A stretch of DNA of 8,540 nucleotides from Gammaproteobacteria bacterium (GTDB taxonomy: Bacteria; Pseudomonadota; Gammaproteobacteria; UBA9214). Shown one piece after another: positions 1 through 5,963 of this stretch (the stretch's first letter is position 1; each line of letters starts with the position of its first letter). The translations under genes and the position numbers were made by a program. The stretch is from positions 1 to 8,540 of the forward strand of contig JAOTTU010000081.1 of assembly GCA_029864225.1 (NCBI GenBank), written 5' to 3'. The notes beneath the pieces were generated by a model. The model did no database searches and had not been told where the DNA came from. It saw nothing but the letters and a program-made list of their open reading frames with translations.

Positions 1-686
1 GGATCGAGGCGGGGGTGAACGGCGATGGCATGCGGTGTGTAACTGTCTGTTGTCCAGAGGATGCGCAGCTGTTCGCTGATCTCGGGATCGGTGTTTCTGA
101 AGGTCCGTAAGACGCCGCCACCGGCTTCGAACAGCTCCTTGGCAACTGCGCGGTAAACGGAGTCATGTGAGGAGACGTAGCGGGGAGTGATGTCAATGTC
201 CTGCTCCTTCAGGCTGGCGCGTGGCAGCATGCTGGCGGCGAAGGCCAGGGGCGATGGAAACGCCAGGGTCTTGCCGGACAGTTCGGACAGCTCTGCAAGG
301 GGACTGTCCTTGCGTACCACGATAATGCCCCGGATCTGCTTGTCCTTTTCCTTGGCAAATGCGCGGTAGCCGGGTGCCTTCCGGAACACGGTGTAGTGAT
401 AGGGATTCATGTAGGCCATGTCATATTCCCCGCGGGCGCAGGCTGCCTCGAAGGCAGGGATGTCGGGCGCGGTCTTGAAGCGCAGGATGTGACCGGAATG
501 CTCGCTCAGGTAATCCAGTACCGGCATCCACAGCTTGGCCAGCCGGCTGGCCGCCAGTTGCGGTACCACGCCGAAGCTGATGACAGTCCCCTCGGGGTGC
601 CCGGGGCCGGCGGCGCGAACCCCCGTGGTCGTGAGCAACACACCCAGCAGGACGATGGTAGAGAGGGTATTCAGGCAGTGTTTCAT
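1..686 (-). CDS. PhnD-like periplasmic substrate-binding protein (partial, C-terminus beyond window edge)
   Basis: The visible 228 codons stay open to the left edge. Residues 1-25 look like a Sec signal peptide: K2 and H3, then a hydrophobic run (about 8-22), then an A-x-A-like site V23-R24-A25. The mature part begins SFGVVPQ (37-43) and carries YDMAYMNPYHYTVFR (88-102), then SGKTLAFPSP (137-146). These are typical of the PhnD/phosphonate-type family of ABC transporter binding proteins, which bind small oxyanions or organic ligands in the periplasm. Family assignment is from motifs; the ligand cannot be told. The ATG at 686 is preceded by GAGG about 8 nt upstream. It lies 70 nt after the NUDIX stop, on the same strand, so it is probably the distal gene of the glycan operon, or the first of a separate unit. 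No permease or ATPase is visible. Many stand-alone PhnD-like proteins serve as ligand sensors rather than in transport, which is an alternative role here. Confidence 0.8.
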   Translation of the reverse strand, partial: MKHCLNTLSTIVLLGVLLTTTGVRAAGPGHPEGTVISFGVVPQLAASRLAKLWMPVLDYLSEHSGHILRFKTAPDIPAFEAACARGEYDMAYMNPYHYTVFRKAPGYRAFAKEKDKQIRGIIVVRKDSPLAELSELSGKTLAFPSPLAFAASMLPRASLKEQDIDITPRYVSSHDSVYRAVAKELFEAGGGVLRTFRNTDPEISEQLRILWTTDSYTPHAIAVHPRLD

Positions 687-734
687 GGGATGGCCTCGTC
701 GAGATAGCGGGTCGGTTTATGGTTATCGGCGTGG

Positions 735-755
735 TTTGTGTAAAACTTTACCAAA
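735..755. repeat. Imperfect inverted repeat between NUDIX and PhnD-like genes
   Basis: GTAAA (740-744) and TTTAC (747-751) form a dyad around AC. It extends outward by TTTG (735-738) and CAAA (752-755) if the T at 739 is bulged. The element sits directly after the NUDIX stop codon (757-759) in a locally AT-rich patch. The two-base centre is too tight for a good RNA hairpin unless pairs open, and no T-run follows on the minus strand. A protein-binding site is as likely as a transcript structure. Function is unknown. Confidence 0.3.
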
Positions 756-756
756 A

Positions 757-1251
757 TTAACAACAAGTTATATGTGGCCGGGTGCCGGTTTCAGTCCGCG
801 TTTCCAGGTAGTCGCGGACGTGCGACTCCAGTGCCAGTTGCAAGGCGGAGACGGGTGCGAAAAAGCCCGCTTCCACCACCTCGCGGTGGTCGATGGCCAG
901 TCGCGGTGGACGCTCGGCATGGTATTCGTAGATGTCGTCATGCCCCTCGAGGCGTCCGCAGCTATAGGTCCAGGCAAAGCTGAAATCCAGTTCGCCGGCC
1001 GCTACCCGGATCCCGGTCTCCTCGTGCAGCTCGCGACCCGCGGTCAGGGCGGTGGGCTCGCCCTGGCGCCGGTAGCCGCCCGGAAAGGTGTAGGTGTCAC
1101 GGTAGGAATTCCGGACCAGCAGTACCTCGCTGTCATACCACACGGCCACCTGTGCGCCCTGGGTGCGTGATCCAATCACGCGCAGGTAGAGACGCCAGAT
1201 GGGGTAGACGATCCGGTAGGTCACGCGGAAGAGGGCATCCGTGATGGCCAT
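757..1251 (-). CDS. NUDIX hydrolase
   Basis: This 164-residue protein has a perfect NUDIX box G-x5-E-x7-R-E-L-x-E-E-x-G-I at residues 59-81: G59, E65, R73, E74, E77, E78, G80, I81. The glutamates bind the Mg2+ that activates hydrolysis of a nucleoside diphosphate linked to X. The amphipathic N-terminal stretch (LFRVTYRIVYPIWRLYLRV, 7-25) could associate with the membrane. The start at 1251 is chosen because AGGAG lies 8 nt upstream. The reading frame continues to 1392, but that would overlap the epimerase gene, and an ATG at 1284 lacks a clear ribosome site. Set in a sugar-nucleotide operon, it may cleave NDP-sugars or related diphosphates, or act in housecleaning; sequence alone does not give the substrate. 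The last codons (ITCC) are in an AT-rich patch unlike the rest of the gene. Confidence 0.9.
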   Translation of the reverse strand: MAITDALFRVTYRIVYPIWRLYLRVIGSRTQGAQVAVWYDSEVLLVRNSYRDTYTFPGGYRRQGEPTALTAGRELHEETGIRVAAGELDFSFAWTYSCGRLEGHDDIYEYHAERPPRLAIDHREVVEAGFFAPVSALQLALESHVRDYLETRTETGTRPHITCC

Positions 1252-1336
1252 GGTTCGGTTCTCCTTGGGCAGGGCGGTTTCCATGTTCTCGGTCCTGGGG
1301 TTGTCCGGTGGTGATGGTCGAAGCCCTAGTGGGTGT

Positions 1337-2332
1337 CTAACAGGAAAGGACACCGGGTATGAGATCTGTGATGTTTGCGGCAGATGTGCCAATGCCGCTG
1401 CCGTTATTGCGGTCCTTGAGGATATCCCTGACTGTCAGGGTGAGCCCGTCACCGAGCTGGGTCTCTGCCCTGATCCCCAGCAGTTCGATGGCGCGTGATG
1501 GATCACCCACCCGGGTGCAGATGAAATCGCTTCCGGAGGGTTGCTTGATGATATGCAGCGGGCGGTAATAGATGGTCGCCAGGATACCTGCAAGCTGTTT
1601 GTAGGAGGTCATCCTGCCGGTGCAGGCGTTGATGACCTCGTGGACCTGCATTGGCAGTTGCATGGTGGCAACAAGCATCCTGACAGTATCATCGACGTAG
1701 ATGAAGTCCAGTTCCTGTTCGCCGAGGTCCGGCAGTGTCACGGGTTTGCCCTGTGCCAACTGGTCGATGATGCGGTTGATGATGCCGGAATAGGGTGAAT
1801 CGGGATGCTGGCGCGGACCGTAGACATTGAACAGGCGCAGACCCATGCTTGGCAGCTTATCCATCACAGATAGCATTCGGGCATAGTATTCGCAGGCCAG
1901 TTTGTCAGCCCCATAGGCGGTCAGTGGACATGGCCGGGCGCGCTCCGACAGAGGCAACGTCGCATTGTTGCCATAGACCTCCGCAGAAGAGGTATAGACC
2001 ACCGGTGTCGAGTTATGACGGGCCGCGGCATTGAAAACATTCACCGTGCCGACCAGGTTGACCTGGTGGTTATCCTGCCAGGTGCCGTCGGCATAAGCGG
2101 CTGGGTTGGCCGCCGCCAGGTGGAAGCAGCCGTCCACAGCGTGCATGGCGGCATCGACCGTATCGCTGTCGGTTATGTCACCGATGATGAGTTCACATTG
2201 CTGTGGAATATTTTCGCGCTTGCCGCGGGAGAGATTGTCGAGGATGCATACCTTGTGACCGCTCGCAACCAGTGCTTCGGCAAGATGTGATCCGACGAAA
2301 CCGCAACCGCCGGTAACCAGATAGCGAGACAT
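1337..2332 (-). CDS. NAD-dependent epimerase/dehydratase (extended SDR, UDP-sugar 4-epimerase-like)
   Basis: This is a 331-residue extended short-chain dehydrogenase/reductase. The Rossmann NAD-binding motif G-G-C-G-F-V-G is at 8-14, with D32 at the end of beta-2, which favours NAD over NADP. The catalytic set is visible: T114-S115-S116 in YTSSAEVYG, and Y140-x3-K144. The substrate-binding region FNVYGPRQHP (168-177) and LDFIYVDDTV (208-217) match UDP-sugar 4-epimerases and related dehydratases. Family knowledge supports interconversion of nucleotide sugars such as UDP-Glc/Gal or UDP-GlcNAc/GalNAc; the exact sugar is not determined. Length is usual apart from a polar C-terminal tail after about residue 308. 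The start at 2332 has a strong GGAGGAG site about 6 nt upstream. It probably supplies a donor for the glycosyltransferases of the same operon. It is separated from the upstream nucleotidyltransferase-like gene by 86 nt containing inverted repeats. Confidence 0.94.
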   Translation of the reverse strand: MSRYLVTGGCGFVGSHLAEALVASGHKVCILDNLSRGKRENIPQQCELIIGDITDSDTVDAAMHAVDGCFHLAAANPAAYADGTWQDNHQVNLVGTVNVFNAAARHNSTPVVYTSSAEVYGNNATLPLSERARPCPLTAYGADKLACEYYARMLSVMDKLPSMGLRLFNVYGPRQHPDSPYSGIINRIIDQLAQGKPVTLPDLGEQELDFIYVDDTVRMLVATMQLPMQVHEVINACTGRMTSYKQLAGILATIYYRPLHIIKQPSGSDFICTRVGDPSRAIELLGIRAETQLGDGLTLTVRDILKDRNNGSGIGTSAANITDLIPGVLSC

Positions 2333-2360
2333 TTTATTTCTCCTCCTTCATCGAAGTGTA

Positions 2361-2407
2361 GGTAGTCAGCTGACCGGGAACGCCAGCCCGACTGGCTGTG
2401 CCTGGCG
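2361..2407. repeat. Cluster of inverted repeats in the intercistronic gap
   Basis: The gap between the nucleotidyltransferase-like gene and the epimerase holds a perfect palindrome GTCAGCTGAC (2365-2374). It also holds CGCCAG (2381-2386), which can pair either with CTGGC (2392-2396, five-base loop) or with CTGGCG (2402-2407). The two pairings exclude each other. No T-run follows on the minus strand, so an intrinsic terminator is unlikely. An mRNA processing or stability element, or an operator, is possible but not shown. Confidence 0.3.
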
Positions 2408-2418
2408 GTGTCATGTGC

Positions 2419-3369
2419 TCAGGCGCAGGTCTTACAGGCAGAGATCAGGCGTTTCCCAAGGCTGTGCCGGCGTTTGCTGTCGCGGTTCACCGGCGTGATG
2501 TCGGCAAGAATGTGCTTGTCGCCGATTTCGGTGACCACGCCGGTGTCGACGCGGATCAGCAGGTTGCCCCGGACGATGCTGTTGGTCAGGTCGGTAAAGG
2601 CGCCCACATAGGTGTTGGGCAGGATCACCGTATCGGCGAGCCGTGCCTGGCGATCGATCAGTACCCGCTCGCTGATGACGGCATCACCTGTGATAGTGAC
2701 GTTTTCGTGCGCATGGCTGGCCGTACCGACAAAGATGTTCCCGGACTTCACGCAGTCCTTGGACAAGGTGGCACCGGGCTCAGACCAGATCCCGTAGCTC
2801 AATTCAATGCCCGCAGGTGTCAGGTGCCGGTAACTCCCCCGCATCACATCCATGTTTGCCCGGTGGTAGGCCTGCAGGGAATCCAGGTTGTTGGAACCGT
2901 TCTCAGGCAATGCCAGATGCAAATTATTCTCCAGCGTGTCATCCACTTCGGCGCTGCAGTGCATCCACACGGCCACGGTAGAGCCGTGCACAGTTTTGAC
3001 CATGACGTTCCGTCCCTGGTCGCGCATCTTTCGTATGATGCTGTCGAGATCCAGGTCGGCAAGCTCATCGCCACGTACCATCAGCAATCCATCCTCGGCA
3101 TGCGTGTTGCCCACGCTCTCCATGAGCCCGGTCCTGGGCTGGATATCCAGTTGCATGCCCCACGGAGTGCCACCGGCCAGGTAGCTGTCGAGCAGTTCCC
3201 TGTTGGGGCCTGCGAGTACCGTCGCCTCGCGGATACCGGCACGGTAGAGGATTTCGAGGGTATGGGCGATGACGGGCTTGCCGGCTACCGGCAGCAGTGC
3301 CTTGCAGCTCCCGTCGGTTAAAGGTTTCAGTTCGTTGCCGTGTGCATCGGCAAAAATGATCGTTTTCAT
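2419..3369 (-). CDS. Sugar-phosphate nucleotidyltransferase-like protein with beta-helix domain, degenerate active loop
   Basis: This 316-residue protein is built like NDP-sugar pyrophosphorylases. The N-terminal Rossmann-like part shows IIFADAHGNELKPLTDG (4-20), then KALLPVAGKP (23-32) and IAHTLEIL (34-41). From about residue 198 to 275, spaced aliphatic/Gly hexad-like repeats (NIFVGTASHA, VTITGDAVIS, VLIDRQARL, VILPNTYVGA, SIVRGNLLI) suggest a left-handed beta-helix. In active enzymes the first loop reads GGxGTRL; here it is A7-D8-A9-H10-G11-N12-E13-L14, so the second Gly of the GG pair and the Arg are gone. K23, the GKP turn (30-32) and a GD pair (G100-D101) remain. It is therefore either a divergent enzyme or a non-catalytic relative that binds or senses a sugar nucleotide. 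The start has AAGGAAAA about 7 nt upstream. It begins 19 nt after the stop of the fusion glycosyltransferase, so the two are very likely co-translated. The tail is basic and contains two cysteines (C312, C315). Confidence 0.85.
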   Translation of the reverse strand: MKTIIFADAHGNELKPLTDGSCKALLPVAGKPVIAHTLEILYRAGIREATVLAGPNRELLDSYLAGGTPWGMQLDIQPRTGLMESVGNTHAEDGLLMVRGDELADLDLDSIIRKMRDQGRNVMVKTVHGSTVAVWMHCSAEVDDTLENNLHLALPENGSNNLDSLQAYHRANMDVMRGSYRHLTPAGIELSYGIWSEPGATLSKDCVKSGNIFVGTASHAHENVTITGDAVISERVLIDRQARLADTVILPNTYVGAFTDLTNSIVRGNLLIRVDTGVVTEIGDKHILADITPVNRDSKRRHSLGKRLISACKTCA

Positions 3370-3388
3370 TGTAATTTTCCTTGTTGGT

Positions 3389-5416
3389 TCAATAGGCGCC
3401 TTGGCCCTGGAATACCGCGGGGATTGTTTTCAGGATCAGCCTGATGTCGCGGAAGAAGGACTGTGAATAGATGTATTCGACATCCAGCTTGACCTGCTCC
3501 TGAAATGGCAGCCTGGAGCGGCCGCTGACCTGCCAGATGCAGGTGATACCCGGGGTGGCCTCGAGCCGCATACGTTCCTCGAGAGTGTATTCGCGCACCT
3601 CTTCCGGCAGGGCCGGGCGCGGACCGACCAGTGACATGTCGCCGATGAGTACATTCCAGAGTTGTGGCAATTCGTCGATGGAAGAGCGGCGCAGGAAACG
3701 GCCGACGCGCGTAATGCGGGGGTCGTCCTTAATCTTGAACAGCGTACCGCCTTCCATCTCGTTGGCGGAGGCCAGTTCCGCCTTGCGTGCTTCGGCGTCA
3801 ATCACCATGGAGCGGAATTTCCACATGCGGAACAGTCGGCCGCGCCGGCCAACCCGAAGCTGAGAGAAGAAAACCGGGCCGGCAGACTCCATGCGGATCA
3901 GCGCTGCCACGCCCAGCAGAAGGGGTGACAGTGTCGCCAGCAGGGCGGCCGACAGCGTGGTGTCGATGATGCGCTTGAGGACATGGGAACTGCGGATGGC
4001 GCCCGCCCATCTAAGCCGAGTCAGGTGGAAGTGCATGCGCTGGCGCAACGCATAGATGCCAATGTTCTGAAAGTGGTTGAGCAGCTCGCTGCGTCCCGCG
4101 CTCCTTGACGAGGTGCTTGCATGGGCCGTAGTGGTGCCGAATACCTTCTGTCTCCAGATGCGGAAAATGAACAGTGGGTTGCCGACCAGGTAGCGGCGCC
4201 ACATACGCCCGGGTTCCTGCAACAGGCGCCAGATCCATTCCAGTCCCAGTTCGCGCAGCCATTGGGGGGCGCGCGGAATACGGTCGGAGTAAAAGTCGAA
4301 CAGGCCGCCGACGCCCAGGCGGACGGGCGGCTGCAGGGCATGACGGTGTTCCTGCACCCAGAGTTCCTGACGCGGGGCGCCGAGTGCAACCAGCAACAAG
4401 TCGGCACCCGAGCGGTTGATCCGCTCGATTACCCCGGGTTCCTCCTCGTGCGAGAAATAGCCGTGGTGCGTGCCCGCTACTTTCAGGCCTGGAAAGCGCA
4501 GTTGCATCTTTTCCGCGCTGATCCCAGCGATACCGGGGCGTGCACCCAGCAGGAAGATCGATAGCGGGGTATCCGCGAGCCGCCGGCAAAGTTCCGGAAA
4601 CAGGTCGGTGCCGTTGACGTTCTCACGCAGCGACAGGTCGAGCATGCGTGCGCCAATATTGATACCGATGCCGTCAGGCAGGACGCAATCGGCCTGGTTA
4701 AGGGTACGGTGGTACTCACTGTAAATGTAGGCCTTGTTCAGGCAGTCGGCGTTCACGAACGCCACGTTGCTGGTCTGACGTGCGGCGGCACGCGTCAGCA
4801 GCCAGTCGATGGCCTCGCTCATGGTGGTGTTGGTAATGGAGATGCCGAACAGTGTCAGGCGCGCGGGTGTAATGCGTGCCGTCTTGTAACCCATCAGGCT
4901 GACGCTGCTGCAGCGTGCAATCAGGCCCAGGTAGGCCTTCAGCGACCAGTTTGCCAGGAACTCGCGGTCGGTGGTCCATTCATTCTGGTAGGCGATGCCG
5001 GTGCGCTCGCGCAGGTGGTAGGTTGAGAAGATCCCCGGCTGGCACGCCCGGCGCCACGCCAGGGGGCCGGTGAGAGTTGCCGCCGTGTCCTTGTCCAGCG
5101 GACGTGGTCCGGCCATGGCCAGGTCGCCGCGCAGCACATTGAACAGGCGCGCCAGGCCGCGCCCGGGCGCACTGCCCGTGAAGTTCAGCTGCTGGAAAGG
5201 TTCACCGCCGGTGCCGATGAACGCCTGTCGTTCAAACAGGCGCCCGGTCTGCAGCGCTCCCCAGAGAGCACGTAGCAGCAACAGCGGTGACAACAGGACG
5301 AGAAGGCAGCTCGCCATGACCAGGTCGGCGCCCCGTTGCAGGCGCATGGCGCCCTGCAGTTCAACGGCCATGTTGTCTGCCGATATGGTGATCGATGTGT
5401 CACAGTGACTGCCCAT
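3389..5416 (-). CDS. Three-part fusion: degenerate phosphoglycosyl transferase, WecG/TagA/CpsF glycosyltransferase (GT26), active-type phosphoglycosyl transferase
   Basis: This 675-residue protein has three parts. (1) Residues about 25-170 form a shrunken bacterial sugar transferase: membrane helix with S43-P44 kink, then LFNVLRGDLAMAGPRPL (91-107), but no catalytic Asp-Glu. (2) Residues about 187-420 form a GT26 domain: VNADCLNKAY (221-230), LPDGIGI (246-252) with the probable catalytic D248, GAPRQE (346-351) and the C-terminal EWIWRLLQEP (393-402). GT26 enzymes add the second sugar (ManNAc or ManNAcA in WecG/TagA) to a polyprenyl-diphosphate-linked sugar. (3) Residues about 479-675 form an intact monotopic phosphoglycosyl transferase: KRIID (481-485), S497-P498 kink, WKFRSM (532-537), catalytic D581-E582 in SIDELPQLWNVL, and GDMSLVGPRP (592-601). 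One chain can thus start the lipid-linked repeat and extend it on the cytoplasmic face of the membrane. The start at 5416 has AAGGAG 9 nt upstream and lies about 35 nt below a predicted sigma-54 start point. Acceptor and donors are not determined. Confidence 0.95.
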   Translation of the reverse strand: MGSHCDTSITISADNMAVELQGAMRLQRGADLVMASCLLVLLSPLLLLRALWGALQTGRLFERQAFIGTGGEPFQQLNFTGSAPGRGLARLFNVLRGDLAMAGPRPLDKDTAATLTGPLAWRRACQPGIFSTYHLRERTGIAYQNEWTTDREFLANWSLKAYLGLIARCSSVSLMGYKTARITPARLTLFGISITNTTMSEAIDWLLTRAAARQTSNVAFVNADCLNKAYIYSEYHRTLNQADCVLPDGIGINIGARMLDLSLRENVNGTDLFPELCRRLADTPLSIFLLGARPGIAGISAEKMQLRFPGLKVAGTHHGYFSHEEEPGVIERINRSGADLLLVALGAPRQELWVQEHRHALQPPVRLGVGGLFDFYSDRIPRAPQWLRELGLEWIWRLLQEPGRMWRRYLVGNPLFIFRIWRQKVFGTTTAHASTSSRSAGRSELLNHFQNIGIYALRQRMHFHLTRLRWAGAIRSSHVLKRIIDTTLSAALLATLSPLLLGVAALIRMESAGPVFFSQLRVGRRGRLFRMWKFRSMVIDAEARKAELASANEMEGGTLFKIKDDPRITRVGRFLRRSSIDELPQLWNVLIGDMSLVGPRPALPEEVREYTLEERMRLEATPGITCIWQVSGRSRLPFQEQVKLDVEYIYSQSFFRDIRLILKTIPAVFQGQGAY

Positions 5417-5461
5417 CGGTACTGGCTCCTTGTTGCGAATTCATGTGTTGCCAGTGACTAC

Positions 5462-5477
5462 AGCAAGTGCAATGCCA
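5462..5477 (-). promoter_or_regulatory. Sigma-54 (-24/-12) promoter for the left operon
   Basis: Read on the minus strand this is TGGCATTGCACTTGCT. The -24 element TGGCA and the -12 element TTGCT have the required 10-base separation between the GG and GC doublets. It departs from the TGGCACG-N4-TTGCW consensus only at the two bases after TGGCA. The predicted start point is about 5451, giving a leader of about 35 nt to the fusion gene. A sigma-54 promoter needs an ATP-driven enhancer-binding activator, whose gene is not in this window. Confidence 0.72.
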
Positions 5478-5516
5478 AGTTTGCGTGGTTGTCCCCTGTG
5501 GCGCGGTTATCAAGCC

Positions 5517-5541
5517 AGTAATTTTTTTACTAACAATTACT
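5517..5541. repeat. AT-rich dyad and TTACT repeat upstream of left promoter
   Basis: AGTAA (5517-5521) and TTACT (5527-5531) form a perfect dyad around a T-tract. TTACT recurs at 5537-5541, exactly ten bases (about one helical turn) further on. The patch is much richer in AT than its surroundings and lies about 65-90 bases upstream of the predicted left start point. A bent or protein-bound segment between promoter and enhancer is plausible. No binding protein is identified. Confidence 0.3.
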
Positions 5542-5648
5542 TGCGTTTGTTGAATATTTTCCTGACGGGCCTTGTTCGGTTGTTTGGCGACCCGGTCGGG
5601 GGTGTCTGGGCCGGTCGCGGTTTGCGTACTGCGAGCGGCCTTGCCGAT

Positions 5649-5667
5649 TGCAAATCAGTTGTTTGCA
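5649..5667. promoter_or_regulatory. TGCAAA dyad overlapping an IHF consensus match
   Basis: TGCAAA (5649-5654) and TTTGCA (5662-5667) form a perfect inverted repeat with a 7-base spacer. Overlapping it, 5653-5665 (AATCAGTTGTTTG) fits the IHF consensus WATCARNNNNTTR at every defined base. The site is about 200 bases upstream of the left start point and about 270 upstream of the right one. It could be an enhancer site for a sigma-54 activator, an IHF bend site, or both. The assignment is inference. Confidence 0.4.
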
Positions 5668-5703
5668 CGGCCACTGCCGGCGCAGGCATTTTGCGAGAGA
5701 TTT

Positions 5704-5714
5704 TGCAATTTGCA
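5704..5714. promoter_or_regulatory. TGCAA-N-TTGCA dyad, second candidate activator site
   Basis: TGCAA (5704-5708) and TTGCA (5710-5714) make a perfect dyad with one central base. It repeats the half-site of the larger dyad at 5649-5667, and further TTTGC/TTGCG half-sites lie at about 5539-5546, 5620-5627 and 5689-5695. The spacing of the two dyads differs (N1 against N7), so they are not simple copies of one operator. Confidence 0.3.
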
Positions 5715-5879
5715 TTGCCTCGCGGCGTCCGTAATGCCGCCGTAGAGGTCTGGGTCACGCACCGGGGGATGTGTCCGTCTTCCGTGCCCTGACCGCAAAT
5801 AGCGATGATTTCTCGCTGCCTCACACTGAACCGGCAATTTATTGATGTCATTGCCTGCCGCACTGCCGCCCCGCCGGCA

Positions 5880-5889
5880 TCACCGGTGA
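5880..5889. repeat. Perfect 10-base palindrome next to right promoter
   Basis: TCACCGGTGA is fully self-complementary. It ends 16 bases before the -24 element of the plus-strand sigma-54 promoter, around -43 to -52 from the predicted start. It could be an operator, but short GC-rich palindromes are also common by chance in such DNA. Confidence 0.25.
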
Positions 5890-5905
5890 GGCCCGGTTGA
5901 AGACA

Positions 5906-5921
5906 TGGCACGCCGCTTGCA
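5906..5921 (+). promoter_or_regulatory. Sigma-54 (-24/-12) promoter for the right operon, near-perfect consensus
   Basis: TGGCACGCCGCTTGCA matches the TGGCACG-N4-TTGCW consensus at every defined position. The GG (5907-5908) and GC (5919-5920) doublets have the required 10-base separation. The predicted start point is about 5932, leaving a 32-nt leader to the ATG at 5964. Such a full match is rare by chance, and its position just ahead of an operon supports it. Confidence 0.85.
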
Positions 5922-5963
5922 GTTGCCTTGTAGGCATCTTCAGCAGCGACAAGGTAAAGACTG

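Larger units (their letters stand above)
5417..5963. other. Divergent intergenic regulatory region, no credible gene
   Basis: These roughly 550 bases separate the two opposed operons. Open frames crossing it have no recognisable motif and run into flanking genes. It contains outward-facing sigma-54 promoter matches near each end, an AT-rich patch with TTACT repeats at about 5517-5560, TGCAA/TTGCA dyads around 5649-5714 and a 10-base palindrome at 5880-5889. Together these suggest a bidirectional control region. No tRNA, riboswitch or terminator is seen. Confidence 0.7.

Noticed and set aside
1252..1392. N-terminal extension of the NUDIX protein to 1392 or 1284
   Set aside because: The extension would overlap the epimerase coding end, and only the ATG at 1251 has a well-placed AGGAG.
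2333..2418. Extra sigma-54 promoter before the epimerase (AGGCACAGCC...)
   Set aside because: The -12 TTGC element is absent at the required distance.
2398..3321. 307-codon plus-strand open frame opposite the nucleotidyltransferase-like gene
   Set aside because: It is antisense to a gene with clear family motifs and has no motif of its own.
5508..5520. IHF-like site TATCAAGCCAGTA near the left promoter
   Set aside because: It misses one fixed base of the consensus, and the T-tract lies on the wrong side for a typical IHF site.
5430..5792. 120-codon open frame on the plus strand in the intergenic region
   Set aside because: It has no recognisable motif, covers the left promoter and the dyads, and lacks a clear ribosome site.
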